This document shows, piece by piece, positions 44,528 to 54,818 of a DNA stretch of 64,000 nt. The stretch covers positions 62,001 to 126,000 of the forward strand of contig JARKIF010000044.1 in the NCBI GenBank assembly GCA_029378245.1, read 5' to 3'. This DNA comes from Roridomyces roridus (Eukaryota; Basidiomycota; Agaricomycetes; Agaricales; Mycenaceae). Numbering within the stretch: the stretch's first letter is position 1; each line of letters opens with the position of its first letter. Both the position numbers and the translations under genes were made by a program. The notes under the pieces are model-generated. The model saw only the letters and a program-made list of their open reading frames with translations, had not been told where the DNA came from and made no database searches.

Positions 44528-45055
44528 ACTACAAGTTGTCGCCGTCATGGTGCATAATCTTCCTCTTGCAATTGTGGTATGTTTCTTCGCACACTTTTGT
44601 TGTCCCATTGTTCGAAAATGAACACCCTGTGTGTGGTTATTGAGCAGTGAGGGCGGCGGCAGTACCACTGTTTCGCGCAGTGGTACTTATGGAGAGAAAT
44701 GTGTCGAGATATGGCGCTTATACTTCGTTCATACCTGAAGCCATGATGCAGGGAGAGGACCGGTTGAAGGCAACAGAGGGACTGGATGTTTGGAACGAGG
44801 GAGCAAGCGTGGCCAGTGACAGCGATGGGCAAAAAGCAACTATCAACGACGCGTCGACCGTTGATTAGACGCGACAGAGTTGAGCAGGAGAAATGACTGG
44901 AAATGGACGAGGCACGCCGAGGTGGATGGACACAAGGCTGGAATCAATTGCATTTGTGATGTCGCGAATAAATATGTATACTAAGTTGAACGTAAGCATC
45001 CGTGGTGCCAACCAAGAACTGAGAGAGCAAAAGCGCACGTACAGATATGAAATTC
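44528..45055. promoter_or_regulatory. Displaced promoter-like segment with hairpin and ACGCGT box
   Basis: 528 bp between the repeat insertion and copy C. A perfect 10-bp inverted repeat (AGTACCACTG, 7-nt loop, CAGTGGTACT) is at 44661-44687. An ACGCGT cell-cycle box is at 44849-44854 in a context (caacgacgcgtcgaccg...agacgcg) like that upstream of copy C at 46911-46940. This suggests it was the promoter of copy B before the insertion at 42164-44527. Confidence 0.4.
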
Positions 45056-46668
45056 TCAACTACTACGCCCCGCTCTCAGAAACCTCCCAAAAGACACGAA
45101 AGGATCCGACCCGTGACGTGCTTCAGCGACACTATTCTCGAGACACTGCAGCTGCTTGAGCAACCTCAACGGCAGATAAGAGTCCTACAAGCACAAATCC
45201 AAATCCGAGTCTGTTCCGCGCGAAAAGAAAGACATCCATACCTTCAGACAATAAACGGTAAGCTTCCTCCGATCTATATCCGTGCCCGCCTGCAGCTTGT
45301 TAATTATCTTGAAATCAAGATCCTCCTTCTTGGTATCCGAGAACGTCTGGCAGGCAGCGTTCAGATTTGTGCGCATCTCCGGGAAATGGATGACGATATA
45401 TTGGCGAATGTCGAGGACGAGACGGCCTGCGAGGATTGGAGCGTCCGCAAATTGACGCGCGAGGTTCGGAACACCTTTACGGGAGATAGAATTCACACCT
45501 GCGAAATTCAATTGCGTGATTTTTTTTTTTCAGAAAAGATCACACCTTTGAGCCTCCCTAGACACGCGAAATCGGGAACGCCAAGCTCTTCCGCCCGCAG
45601 GAGGAGGTAATTGAGGTCGAAGATCCCGATGTTGAACCCAGTGACAAGGTCGGGGTCGCTCCGCACAATAAAGTCCCTCCAAGCCGACAGCAACTTCTTC
45701 TCGTCAAAGTAGTAGCGTACTTCAGCACCGGTGATCGGAGGGCACCTCTTGAGAGTAAAGATGATGCGAAAGGTTTGGGGGTTGCCGTCGACCGTGGATT
45801 CGAGGATGTTGCCGATTTGAAGGACAGGCAATTCGGCACGGTTGGAGTAATCCGTGAAAGTATTGTCCACGGGCACGTTGGTTTCGATGTCGAAGCTCAG
45901 GATCTTCAACGGTGCCGTTTTTCCTTCTAGCGGCTGGAGTATAATATCCTCGGGTCTGTGTGATAAGGGTTGAACGACAAGTTATTTGAATGAATGGCGA
46001 CAGACCGGATCGTGACCTCCTTGTAATGATGCGAAACTGGCTCGATTGCTTCTTTGTATTTTCCGGCCGGCAATTCCATCCAACTCATGGGAGGTACCTG
46101 GCGGGTGAATAGGATGTGTGCTGAATTGGAACGATCAACTCACCTGATAGTGCGATAATATGCGCTGCACGGCGTCTCGGGAAGCTACACCAGGGAGTGT
46201 GGAAACCGATACATGCACGAGGACATGAAGACCCCCCTGGAAACGCATCAGAGTCACAAAGAACAAAGGCATTTTTCTTACTTCGGTGACACCGAACAGC
46301 AGGGCGCCACCCGAGTCGCTCGGGTGGATGTGAGCATCCAGCAATTGAAACACTGTACTTAGGTTAATGCGGGAGGAAAGTACACGAACTTGAACCACGT
46401 ACCCAATGATTGGTTCAAATCGATTGGGGTAGGTTCGTTGGCCTGCGCCAACGTAGACCCTGAACAACACATATAAAAGACATACAAAAGAGACATCGAA
46501 CGCATCCTTGCCGTTCGCGGGCATCCCTTGAAGCACCTCGGCAAACGATTGTGAAGGTACCAATGGTTTTGGCTTCTTCAACGTGCGTTGAGCGCCATCT
46601 GGAGGCTCTGGGGAGGCTGTCTGAGCCCGCTTCAAGGGCGAACTACTTTCTCCTTGAGGAGTATTCAT
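45056..46668 (-). CDS. Exonuclease-only DNA polymerase delta-like protein (copy C)
   Basis: From the ATG at 46668: MNTPQGESSSPLKRAQTASP, basic TLKKPKPLVPSQSFAEVLQ, then FQLLDAHIHPSDSGGALLFGVTE, MSWMELPAGKYKEAIEPVS and RPEDIILQPLEGKTAPLKILSFDIET (Exo I). It continues VLQIGNILESTVDGNPQTF, IIFTLKRCPPITGAEVRYY, DPDLVTGFNIGIFDLNYLLLRA (Exo II), VNSISRKGVPNLARQF, GRLVLDIRQY, KEDLDFKIINKLQAG, and LTVYCLK spliced to DSYLPLRLLKQLQCLE (Exo III). It stops at 45056 after a short tail ending RAGRSS. All exonuclease ligands are present and no polymerase domain exists. The product is ~410 aa against ~1,100 for POLD1. The first intron appears to use a GC donor (gcaagg), where copy B has GT. The gene is divergent from RNR1 across 523 bp with cell-cycle boxes. 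Confidence 0.78.
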
Positions 46669-46913
46669 TGCGGGAGGACTGGATAGTTGATTGAACAGCT
46701 GGATAGTCTTCACTGCCAGTGGTGCGGACCCCCGAAGCTGCCGGCGGTGAAGAGAGAGGTGCGTAAGAGTCTTTATTTAAGATACGACGCTTCGTCTGTA
46801 CTTGGAGGACGAGGTCCGGGCGAGGGCAGTTGAGGGAACAAGGGAGCGGGTGATCGGAGTCTTGATGAATCAGCGTCTGGAGCCGAAATCAAGCACGGCA
46901 ACAAATATCGACA

Positions 46914-46939
46914 ACGCGTCGATCGTTTATGAGACGCGT
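46914..46939. promoter_or_regulatory. Paired MluI cell-cycle boxes between Pol delta-like C and RNR1
   Basis: Two perfect ACGCGT sites at 46914-46919 and 46934-46939, 20 bp apart, with a further GACGCG at 46943-46948. They lie about 250 bp from both divergent ATGs (46668 and 47192). In fungi MBF/SBF-type factors bind ACGCGT to drive G1/S expression of DNA-synthesis genes, including ribonucleotide reductase. Function here is inferred. Confidence 0.6.
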
Positions 46940-47191
46940 CTGGACGCGATGAGGCAGGACTGGGCGCGTATTTTGTGGCTGAATCGGGTCTATGAAGAAA
47001 AGAGAAGCCACTGCTTTTTCTTCTCAATTTTTAAACCAGTTTTCTTGGAGAAAACCCAATTTTTCGCGTCGGTGTACAAATTGATGGAGCTATATATCAC
47101 GGAGTTGTCATCCGTTTACCAAGCACCACCTCTCTTGTCCTCCACCCCCATCCCCTCTACTCTTCCCCCTCCCCTGCCCTTGTTCTCCGCA

Positions 47192-50100
47192 ATGGCCTTT
47201 GTATACAAGCGAGGTAAGCCTCGCTGCACCACTCCTCTATGTCTGGCGGTCGCTGACACGTTTTTTCATCGCAGATGGGTACGTGCAACGTCGACGCGCT
47301 TGACGCGTAGTTTCGCGTGTTTCTGACTCTCTTTCTCTTGCAGACGCAAGGAGAAGATCTTCTTTGACAAGGTGCGTCGCGTCGTCGCGTCTGGGCTTTG
47401 TCTGACCATGCTCCAGATCACCACTCGCATCGAGAAGCTCGTCTATGGGCTCGACCAGAACTACGTGAACCCAGTAGAGTGCGTGTCGTGCCACCAGCCT
47501 CTCCTCCATCTAATCTTGTCACAGAGTCACCCAGAAGGTCGTTGCTGGCGTCTACAATGGCATCACCACGATGGAGCTCGACGTGCGTCGACGCGTTTCT
47601 CGCACTTTCCACTGTGCTCATCGCGTTCTAGAACCTCGCCGCAGAGACCGCTGCGTATCTCACCACCAAGCACCCCGACTACGCCGTCCTCGCGGCTCGC
47701 ATAGCAGTCTCGAACCTGCACAAGGAGACGAAGAAGAGTTTCTCCCAGGTCATGAAGGATTTGTATACCTACAGTGCGTGATGGTCATTCTCCCTTCAGT
47801 CTCTTCTCATATCGTACCCAGTCAACCCCAAGACGGGCAAGTCGGCCTCCCTCATCTCGAAAGAGACCTACGAGGTCGTCGAGGCCAACGCCGCCACCCT
47901 CGACGCCGCCATCATCTACAACCGCGATTTCAACTACAACTACTTTGGTTTCAAGACCCTCGAACGGTCATATCTACTGCGCCTCAATGGCCGCGTCGTC
48001 GAGCGGCCCCAGCACCTCATCATGCGTGTCGCCGTTGGCATTCATGGCTCCGACCTCGACCACGTCCTCGAGACGTACAACCTCATGTCCGAGCGCTACT
48101 TCACCCACGCCACGCCGACGCTCTTCAACGCTGGCACGCCCAATCCCCAGATGAGCTCGTGCTTCCTCGTCTGCATGAAGGAGGATTCCATCGAGGGCAT
48201 ATACGACACCCTCAAGAACTGTGCCATGATTAGCAAAAGTGCTGGCGGTATTGGTGTCAACATTCACAACATCCGTGCTACCGGGTATGTCTCTTTGTAT
48301 CGACCTTGGCCCTTGCTCACGTTTCGTAGCTCATACATCGCCGGCACCAATGGATACTCGAACGGCATTGTCCCCATGCTCCGCGTATACGACTCGACGG
48401 CGCGCTACGTCGACCAGGGTGGCAACAAGAGGCCAGGTGCCATCGCCATCTACCTCGAGCCCTGGCACGCCGACATCTTCGAGTTCATCGACCTCCGCAA
48501 GAACCACGGCAAGGAGCAGATGCGGGCGCGCGACCTCTTCCTTGCCCTATGGATTCCGGATCTCTTGTAAGTCTGCTCCGCTGCTCGAGATCATTACTGA
48601 CTCTTCTGCAGCATGAAACGTGTCGAAGCCAACGAGGACTGGTCACTCTTCTGCCCCAACGAGGCCCCCGGTCTGCATGAAGTGCACAGCGCCGAGTTTG
48701 ATGCTCTCTATATCAAGTGCGAGCAGGAGGGCCGTGCTCGCAAGACCATCCCTGCCCAGAAGCTCTGGTACGCCATTCTCGAGGCGCAGGTCGAGACGGG
48801 TGGGCCGTTCATGCTGTACAAAGATGCAGCGAACTGTGAGTTTCCATCCATCCATTTCTCCCAATTCTAACGATCCTCCAGCCAAGTCTAACCAAAAGAA
48901 CCTTGGCACCATCAAGTCCTCGAATCTCTGCACCGAGATCATCGAGTACTCTTCCCCCGAGGAGACCGCCGTCTGCAACCTTGCATCCATCGCCCTCCCG
49001 AGCTTCATCTCCGATGGCAAGTACAACTTCCAGCACCTACACGACATCGCCAAGGTCGTCGCCAAGAACCTGAACCGCGTCATCGACGTCAACTACTACC
49101 CCATCCCCGAGGCGCGTCGCTCCAATATGCGCCATCGACCTATCGGTGTCGGCGTGCAGGGACTTGCCGATGTTTTCCTCGCGCTGCGCATGCCGTTCGA
49201 GTCTGCGGAGGCGAAGGAGCTCAACCAGCAGATCTTCGAGACCATCTACCACGGTGCACTCGAGGCGAGCGTTGAGCTTGCTGAGCGGGACGGGCCCTAT
49301 GAGACATACGAGGGGAGTCCCGCGTCGCAGGGTCAGCTGCAATTCGACCTGTGGGGAGTGACGCCGAGCGCCCTCTGGGACTGGCAATCTTTGAAGGAGA
49401 AGATTCAAAAGCACGGGCTTCGCAACAGTCTCCTCACTGCGCCCATGCCGACGGCATCAACCAGCCAAATTTTGGGGAACAACGAATGCTTCGAACCGTA
49501 CACGAGCAACATCTACACTCGGCGCGTGCTCTCTGGCGAGTTCCAGGTCGTTTGCCCGTGGCTGCTGCGCGAGCTCGTCGACCTCGGGTTGTGGGACGAC
49601 AACATGAAGAACATGCTTATCGCGCACCGTGGCTCTGTCCAAAACATTCCCGGCATCCCCGACGACGTCAAGGCGATTTACAAGACGGTGTGGGAGATTT
49701 CGCAGAAGCGCGTTTTGGAGATGGCTGCCGACCGTGGAGCGTTCATCTGCCAGAGCCAGAGTCTGAACGTGCATCTGTCGGCGCCGACGATGGGGCAGCT
49801 GACGAGCATGCACTTTTATGGGTGGAAGCGTGGCCTCAAGACGGGGATGTATTACCTCCGCACGCAGCCTGCGGCGCAAGCCATCCAGTTTACTGTCGAC
49901 CAGAGCGTGCTCAACGACGTCAAGGTGCAGAACGCCAATGCGGCCAAGGCCAAGGCAAAATCTGCCAGCGTCGTTCCCCCGACGGCTGTCCCCGAGCTCG
50001 TCGCGTCTTCCTCCTCTTCTTCATCCACCCGCGACCAATCTCCTTCGACACCGCCAAAGCGAGAACGCGAGCCGCCGGTGACGATCAAGCAGGAACCCAT

Positions 50101-50302
50101 CACCCCCGAGCCGCTGCGACTCACCACACCTGCTCCAGAGCCCGAGCCTGCCTCTGAATCCGACGCGATGCTCGCCAAGATGGCGGCGGAGGACCCAGAC
50201 TTTGCGGCTGCGCTGCAAAAGCTGAAGGACCGCGAGCTGGAGGAGGCGAGGATGTATTGTGCGCTGGAGAACAAGGAGGATTGTTTGATGTGCTCGGGTT
50301 GA
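47192..50302 (+). CDS. RNR1: Ribonucleoside-diphosphate reductase large subunit
   Basis: Exon 1 (47192-47213), a 4-nt exon 2 (47275-47278, ATGG) and exon 3 (from 47344) join in frame to [18 protein letters not shown], the canonical start of the ATP-cone domain. Later exons give [28 protein letters not shown] (catalytic Cys), [20 protein letters not shown] (specificity and substrate loops), [31 protein letters not shown] (N-x-C-x-E active site), [36 protein letters not shown] and [20 protein letters not shown]. After a Ser/Pro-rich linker the C-terminal redox pair CLMCSG is present. The protein reduces NDPs to dNDPs with the small subunit and is allosterically controlled by ATP/dATP. All catalytic cysteines are seen. 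Confidence 0.95.
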
Positions 50303-50450
50303 GTCGTTTCCTGCTAGATTTCTTTCCATTCATGTATCTGTATTCTCACTATGTTGTACATGTAATCTCTGAACTATTTGACTCCTTTCGCAAGACCGCG
50401 CCCAATGAAAATGATACGACTACTTCGAAACTGGCAGCGTAGTAGGCACC

Positions 50451-50910
50451 TCAACCCTCCAGGTCCTTGCTGTTCCACTGCTTCTCGATGTCCACAAACC
50501 AATCGACGGCATCCAGAATCGTCTCCCTCCAAGTTTTATACGAGTCCATTTTGATCCCGAACGCCTTCTCCACCAGTCCCAAGTCTACATCGAGCTTGTA
50601 ACTAGGCCAGACGGGAACTGTGCTCGGATCGGCGAGACGCACACGCAACTCGGGGCGCTCGTCCGCGATATATTTAATTGCATCGCGAAAGTCGGCTTGG
50701 AACGGGGAGGCAACGGGCACACGCTTGGGGTGGTCCTTGGTTAAGGGGTGGAGACCAGCGATGTGAACGCGTGCGACGTCGCGAACGTCGAGGATTCCCG
50801 GCGAGTACTGGTAGTTCTTGTTGTCTGGGCGGAGGAGCTGATAAACGAATCCGTTGGTCGAGAAGCTGGGGGAATCTGGTTCGGGGACGATATGCTCGAA
50901 GCCGGCTTGA
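50451..50910 (-). pseudogene. 3' fragment of an extended-SDR reductase
   Basis: The minus-strand frame to the stop at 50451 matches the C-terminal half of the reductases at 51392, 52931 and 56904: GFEHIVPEPDSPSFSTNGFVYQLLRP, ILDVRDVARVHIAGLHPLTKDHPKRVPVASPFQADFRD, YKTWRETILDAVDWF. Homology begins abruptly at about 50910. The cofactor-binding domain and YxxxK are missing, so this is a truncated duplicate. Confidence 0.75.
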
Positions 50911-51391
50911 GAGCAGTGGTTTCTTGAAAGATGGGGACCTGAAAAAGGTAGCTTTTGGTTTATATGCAGGTACCCACGGGCATCTAAGGCATTCCGCCTT
51001 GACAGGTCGAAAGAAGAAGAAACGTCTCCAGCGTTGTGTGGAAGTAACCCATGGTAGTCGGCGCGCTTGGCGATGAAATTTCCGGCACTTTTCCGAATCC
51101 CGAATGAGCCGTTGGTAAGAATTCTCAGGATTGCTCGGTGGTTGGCCATCTAGAGCCAAGAACTGCGGCGAACTCGGGGGTAGTACATATTCGGAAGGCA
51201 TTCGGGAAGGGTGACTGCCGCGTGAGGACCTGAGCATGAGGTAGACATTCGACTGCAGGCTTCCAAGAAGATGTGAGAAAAATGCAGGAGCATGATTGCA
51301 GACAAGTATGGCTCATGAGGGTAAGAAGCAAGGAGCAAGTGTTAGGTAAGCAAATGTTGAACGGCATTGTAATTGTTCGACTATCTCTATT
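50911..51391. other. No intact gene: junction and 3' flank of the reductase array
   Basis: Sequence upstream of the truncated reductase does not resemble the family N-terminus. The end (about 51300-51380, 'gagggtaagaagcaaggagcaag') matches the 3' flanks at about 52845-52915 and 56800-56880. The duplications therefore include 3' flanking DNA. Confidence 0.45.
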
Positions 51392-52616
51392 CTATACCGG
51401 TGGCATAGAGGGAACCTCAAACTTCAAACCCTTGTCCGTCCACTGCTTCTCAATATCCAAGAAGCGGTCTACTGCGTCCAAGATCGTCTCCTTCCACGTC
51501 TTGTATGAATTGATCCCAAATGCCTTTTCAACCGGCGACGGGTCCAGATCCACTTGATACGTAGGCCAACGTGGCACGGTATTCGGGTCCGCAAGACGGA
51601 CACGCAGCTCGGGACGCTCGTCGAAGATGTACTGAATGGCGTCGCGAAAATCAGACTGGTACGGAGAGGCCATAGGCACACGCTTGGGGTGGTCCTCCGT
51701 TAGGGGGTTGAGAGCAGCGACATGGATGCGGGCCACATCGCGCACGTCAATCAACCCAGGGAAGTAGATGTAGTTGGTGTTCTCCGGGCGAAGGAGCTGG
51801 TAAACGAACCCGTTCGTCGAGAAGCTAACAAAATCCGGCTCGGGGACAATGTGCTCGAAGCCGGGTGCAAAAGGCCCAAAAATCCAGGGCGGGCAGAAGA
51901 TGGTCACGTCCATTTCTGGGTGCTGGTCGGCGAATTCGAGCACGGCCTGGTCGCTGAGCTTTTTCTCGGCGATGTAGACGTCGATGGGGGTTCCTTGTGC
52001 TGCTTGTTCCTTTGTAATCGGGGCCCAATCTGCACTGAGAGTGAGGTACAAGGTGCAGTTACTGAACTGTTCGTACCATCGGGACCGTATTCGTTTGGAG
52101 GAAAGGTGAGCATCGTGCTTGTAGAAACGAATTTCTTGATTCCAGCTTTGTGAGCTTCGCGTATGATATGCAGCGACCCTACGATGGCGGTCTGTGGATT
52201 TTTTCGGTATACAGGAATGGAAGTCGAAGATGACACCTACGTTGAGCACAGTCCCGTGGTCGGTTCGGCCAGGCAGTGGGGCAGCGGTGTGAATGACAGC
52301 CCCGATGCCCTTGAAAGCCGCTGTAAAGTCGGACGAAGCTACGTCCAAGATTTCAACAGCCTCGAACCGTGGATAGCTTGCGAAGGCGTTTTCAACAAAG
52401 GAAGTTTGCGACCTCGCGCAGCACTGTCCATGTGAGCAGGTTTCAAGCAGGCGAAAGAGCAGTTACCCTCGAACAGAGTACCCTGCTTCGAGGAGCTGGT
52501 ATAAGATTTCAGAGCCGAGCAGTCCCGCAGCACCAGTGACCTGTGTAAGCTCAAATAAAAACGACCCGGGACATCGCGTTACTCACGAACACGACAGGTT
52601 TTGTTTCAGAAGCCAT
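51392..52616 (-). CDS. Extended SDR, NAD(P)-dependent epimerase/reductase-like (copy 2)
   Basis: Spliced from the ATG at 52616: MASETKPVVF joins VTGAAGLLGSEILYQLLEAGY (TGxxGxxG cofactor motif), IGAVIHTAAPLPG, IVGSLHIIREAHKAGIKKFVSTSTMLTF and DVYIAEKKLSDQAVLEFA (the YxxxK pair). It continues TIFCPPWIFGPFAPGFE, LIDVRDVARIHVAALNPL, and ends DKGLKFEVPSMPPV. This order fits extended short-chain dehydrogenases of the dihydroflavonol/cinnamoyl-CoA-reductase-like group, which reduce carbonyls with NADPH. Substrate unknown. The ~50-nt introns are at positions shared with copies 3 and 4. It is the most divergent full copy in the array. Confidence 0.82.
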
Positions 52617-52930
52617 TTCGAGTTCATGGGAGAAACATCTTGAGGGTATTATAGTAAGGGAGTTGCCACAGTTACGGATGGGAATTCAGAAGTTGACGTC
52701 GTATTCAGTGGTTGTGCGTTGCCGTTGATGCAACCTCGTGCCTGAAAGATCATGATACCGAGAAGTCCAGGTGGGAAAGTTGACAGAACCAATAGTCACG
52801 ACAAGTAATGAACGGATGTTCCACGAGGTACTTGGTTGACCACATGAGGGTAAGAAGGAAGGAGCGAGCCTTAGATAAGCCAAAAATGATTCAGATGTTG
52901 AACATGTTCACTGTCTATTTTGTGTTCTAT
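52617..52930. other. Spacer between reductase copies 2 and 3
   Basis: 314 bp with the upstream region of copy 2 and, from about 52845, the duplicated 3' flank of copy 3. No gene is seen. Confidence 0.35.
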
Positions 52931-54126
52931 CTAGAAAGGAAGAGCAGTAGGTACCTCAAACTTCAATCCCTTCGCCGTCCAATTCTGCTCAATTTCCAAG
53001 AACCTGTCCACCGAATCAAGTATCGTCTCCTTCCACGTCTTGTACGAGTCCAACTTGATCCCAAAGGCCGTATCCACCGACTTCAGGTCGACGTCGAGCT
53101 TGTACGAAGCCCACCGTGGGACCGTCTCCGGGTCGGCAAGGCGGGACCGCAAGGCAGGACGCTCGGCGGCAATATAATTGATAGCGTCGCGGAAGTCGGT
53201 CTGGTGAGGCGAGACGATGGGTACACGCTTCGGATGATTGGGAGTGACGGGGTTGAGGCCAGCAATGTGCGCACGCGCGACGTCGCGAACGTCCAACGTC
53301 CCCGCAGAGTAATGATAGTTCTTGTTGTCCGAACGGAGGAGCTGGTAGACGAACAGGTTCGTCGAGAAGGTAGCGAAATCAGGCTCGGGGATGATATCCT
53401 CGAACCTGGGTGCGAAGGGACCGAAGATCCACGGCGGGCAGAAGATCGTAATGTCCATCTCTGGATGTTGACCTGCGAATTCCAGGACGGCCTGCTCGCC
53501 GAACTTCTTCTCGCCGATGTAGAGCTCAAATGTGTTGCCTTTGATGGCTTGCTCCTTAGTTATTGGGACCCAGTCTACGCGGAGTTGGTTAGCTTTGCGA
53601 CGCACAAAAGGATTTTCCGTACCATTTGTACCAAACGCGTCGTCAGGGAAGGTCACCATCGAGCCGGTGGCAACGAACTTCTTGATTCCTGCTTTCTGAG
53701 CCTCACGCAGGATGTGCAGAGACCCTTCGATCGCGCTCTGTGATTGAATTAGTCGGTAAGAGGTCAGAAGATTCTAAGGGAAAGCGTACGTTGAACGCGC
53801 CCTCGCTATCAGTCCGCCCGGGCAGCGGAGCGGCGGTGTGGATGATGGCCTCGACACCCTTGAAAACCTCTCGATAGTCGGCTGTCGAAACGTCGGCGAT
53901 CTCAACAGCCTCAAACTGCGGATATTTGTCGAACGCCTTCTTTAATAAAGGGAGTTTGCGGCCACGAGCAGCGCTAGAAACATCTTGAGCAAAATTCATC
54001 AAGAATGGCTCAACGGACTTACCCTCTAACGGCGTAGCCTGCTTGGAGTAGCTGGTGCACAACCTCGAAACCGAGGTATCCAGCGGCACCAGTAACGAAG
54101 ACGAGAGGCTTTGTTTGAGTGGACAT
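52931..54126 (-). CDS. Extended SDR, NAD(P)-dependent epimerase/reductase-like (copy 3)
   Basis: From the ATG at 54126: MSTQTKPLVFVTGAAGYLGF (cofactor motif), AARGRKLPLLKKAFDKYPQF, VEAIIHTAAPLPGRTDS, AIEGSLHILREAQKAGIKKF, LYIGEKKFGEQAVLEFAG (YxxxK), TIFCPPWIFGPFAPRFED, TLDVRDVARAHIAGLNPV, ending GLKFEVPTALPF. The four exons are separated by short introns placed as in copy 4 (56904-58104), to which it is very similar. It is head-to-head with the aldo/keto reductase at 54819, so two NADPH-type reductases may share a promoter and perhaps a pathway. Confidence 0.85.
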
Positions 54127-54818
54127 TGCAGATTGAGTGAAGGTGAATTGGAGAGGATATGGACTTGCCCACTCGCCACTAGCAATTTATACTGCTTGGT
54201 TCTACGGGCATGTCAGGGCAATATTCTTTCTGGGCCGACATGGTGGATAATCCAAGAGCATAGAGATCGGTGGGTTGGTCAGAAAGAAGTTCGGCATCAA
54301 TAACATCTCTGCGTCCAATGACCGACGAGCTTGGTAAGTGCTTCCCAGCCGCTTTGTCAGATTTTGCTGCGCATTCAATTTCACAGTAAGCCAACTCCAA
54401 GCAGAAGAAGCCTTAGCGGCGTTGGTCGGTCGTTGACTGAAAACAGAACGAGATTCATGGAGTACATGGTGGTTGAAGCGTAAGCACGGAGCAAATGAGA
54501 ACAAACTCGGAAGGCCATCACCAGCGCGGATTTGACGGGCCGAGCACCACCCGCCGCTTGCATCCCGATGGGCCCATTTTGGATTTTTAGAACATTATCA
54601 TGCAATATCGCTTGCTTGTCGTACTGCATGTTTCACCTCCAGGCTGGATAACTCTGAATGAAACCACAGGTGACCGCACACAACTCCAACCGTGGGAATC
54701 TGGGTTAAATTCCGATCAAATTGAACCTGAATTTGAAGACAAGGTGACGTTCTTATTCCTCTTCTTATTCCCATCATCACCGTCCAATGGCGATACTCAG
54801 CCCTCACGACTTACACCC
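54127..54818. promoter_or_regulatory. Divergent promoter interval of SDR copy 3 / AKR copy 1
   Basis: 692 bp between head-to-head starts, with no gene seen. Corresponding spacer DNA in the second unit (58105-59166) is longer by ~370 bp and only partly similar, so the interval has diverged more than the genes. Confidence 0.4.
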
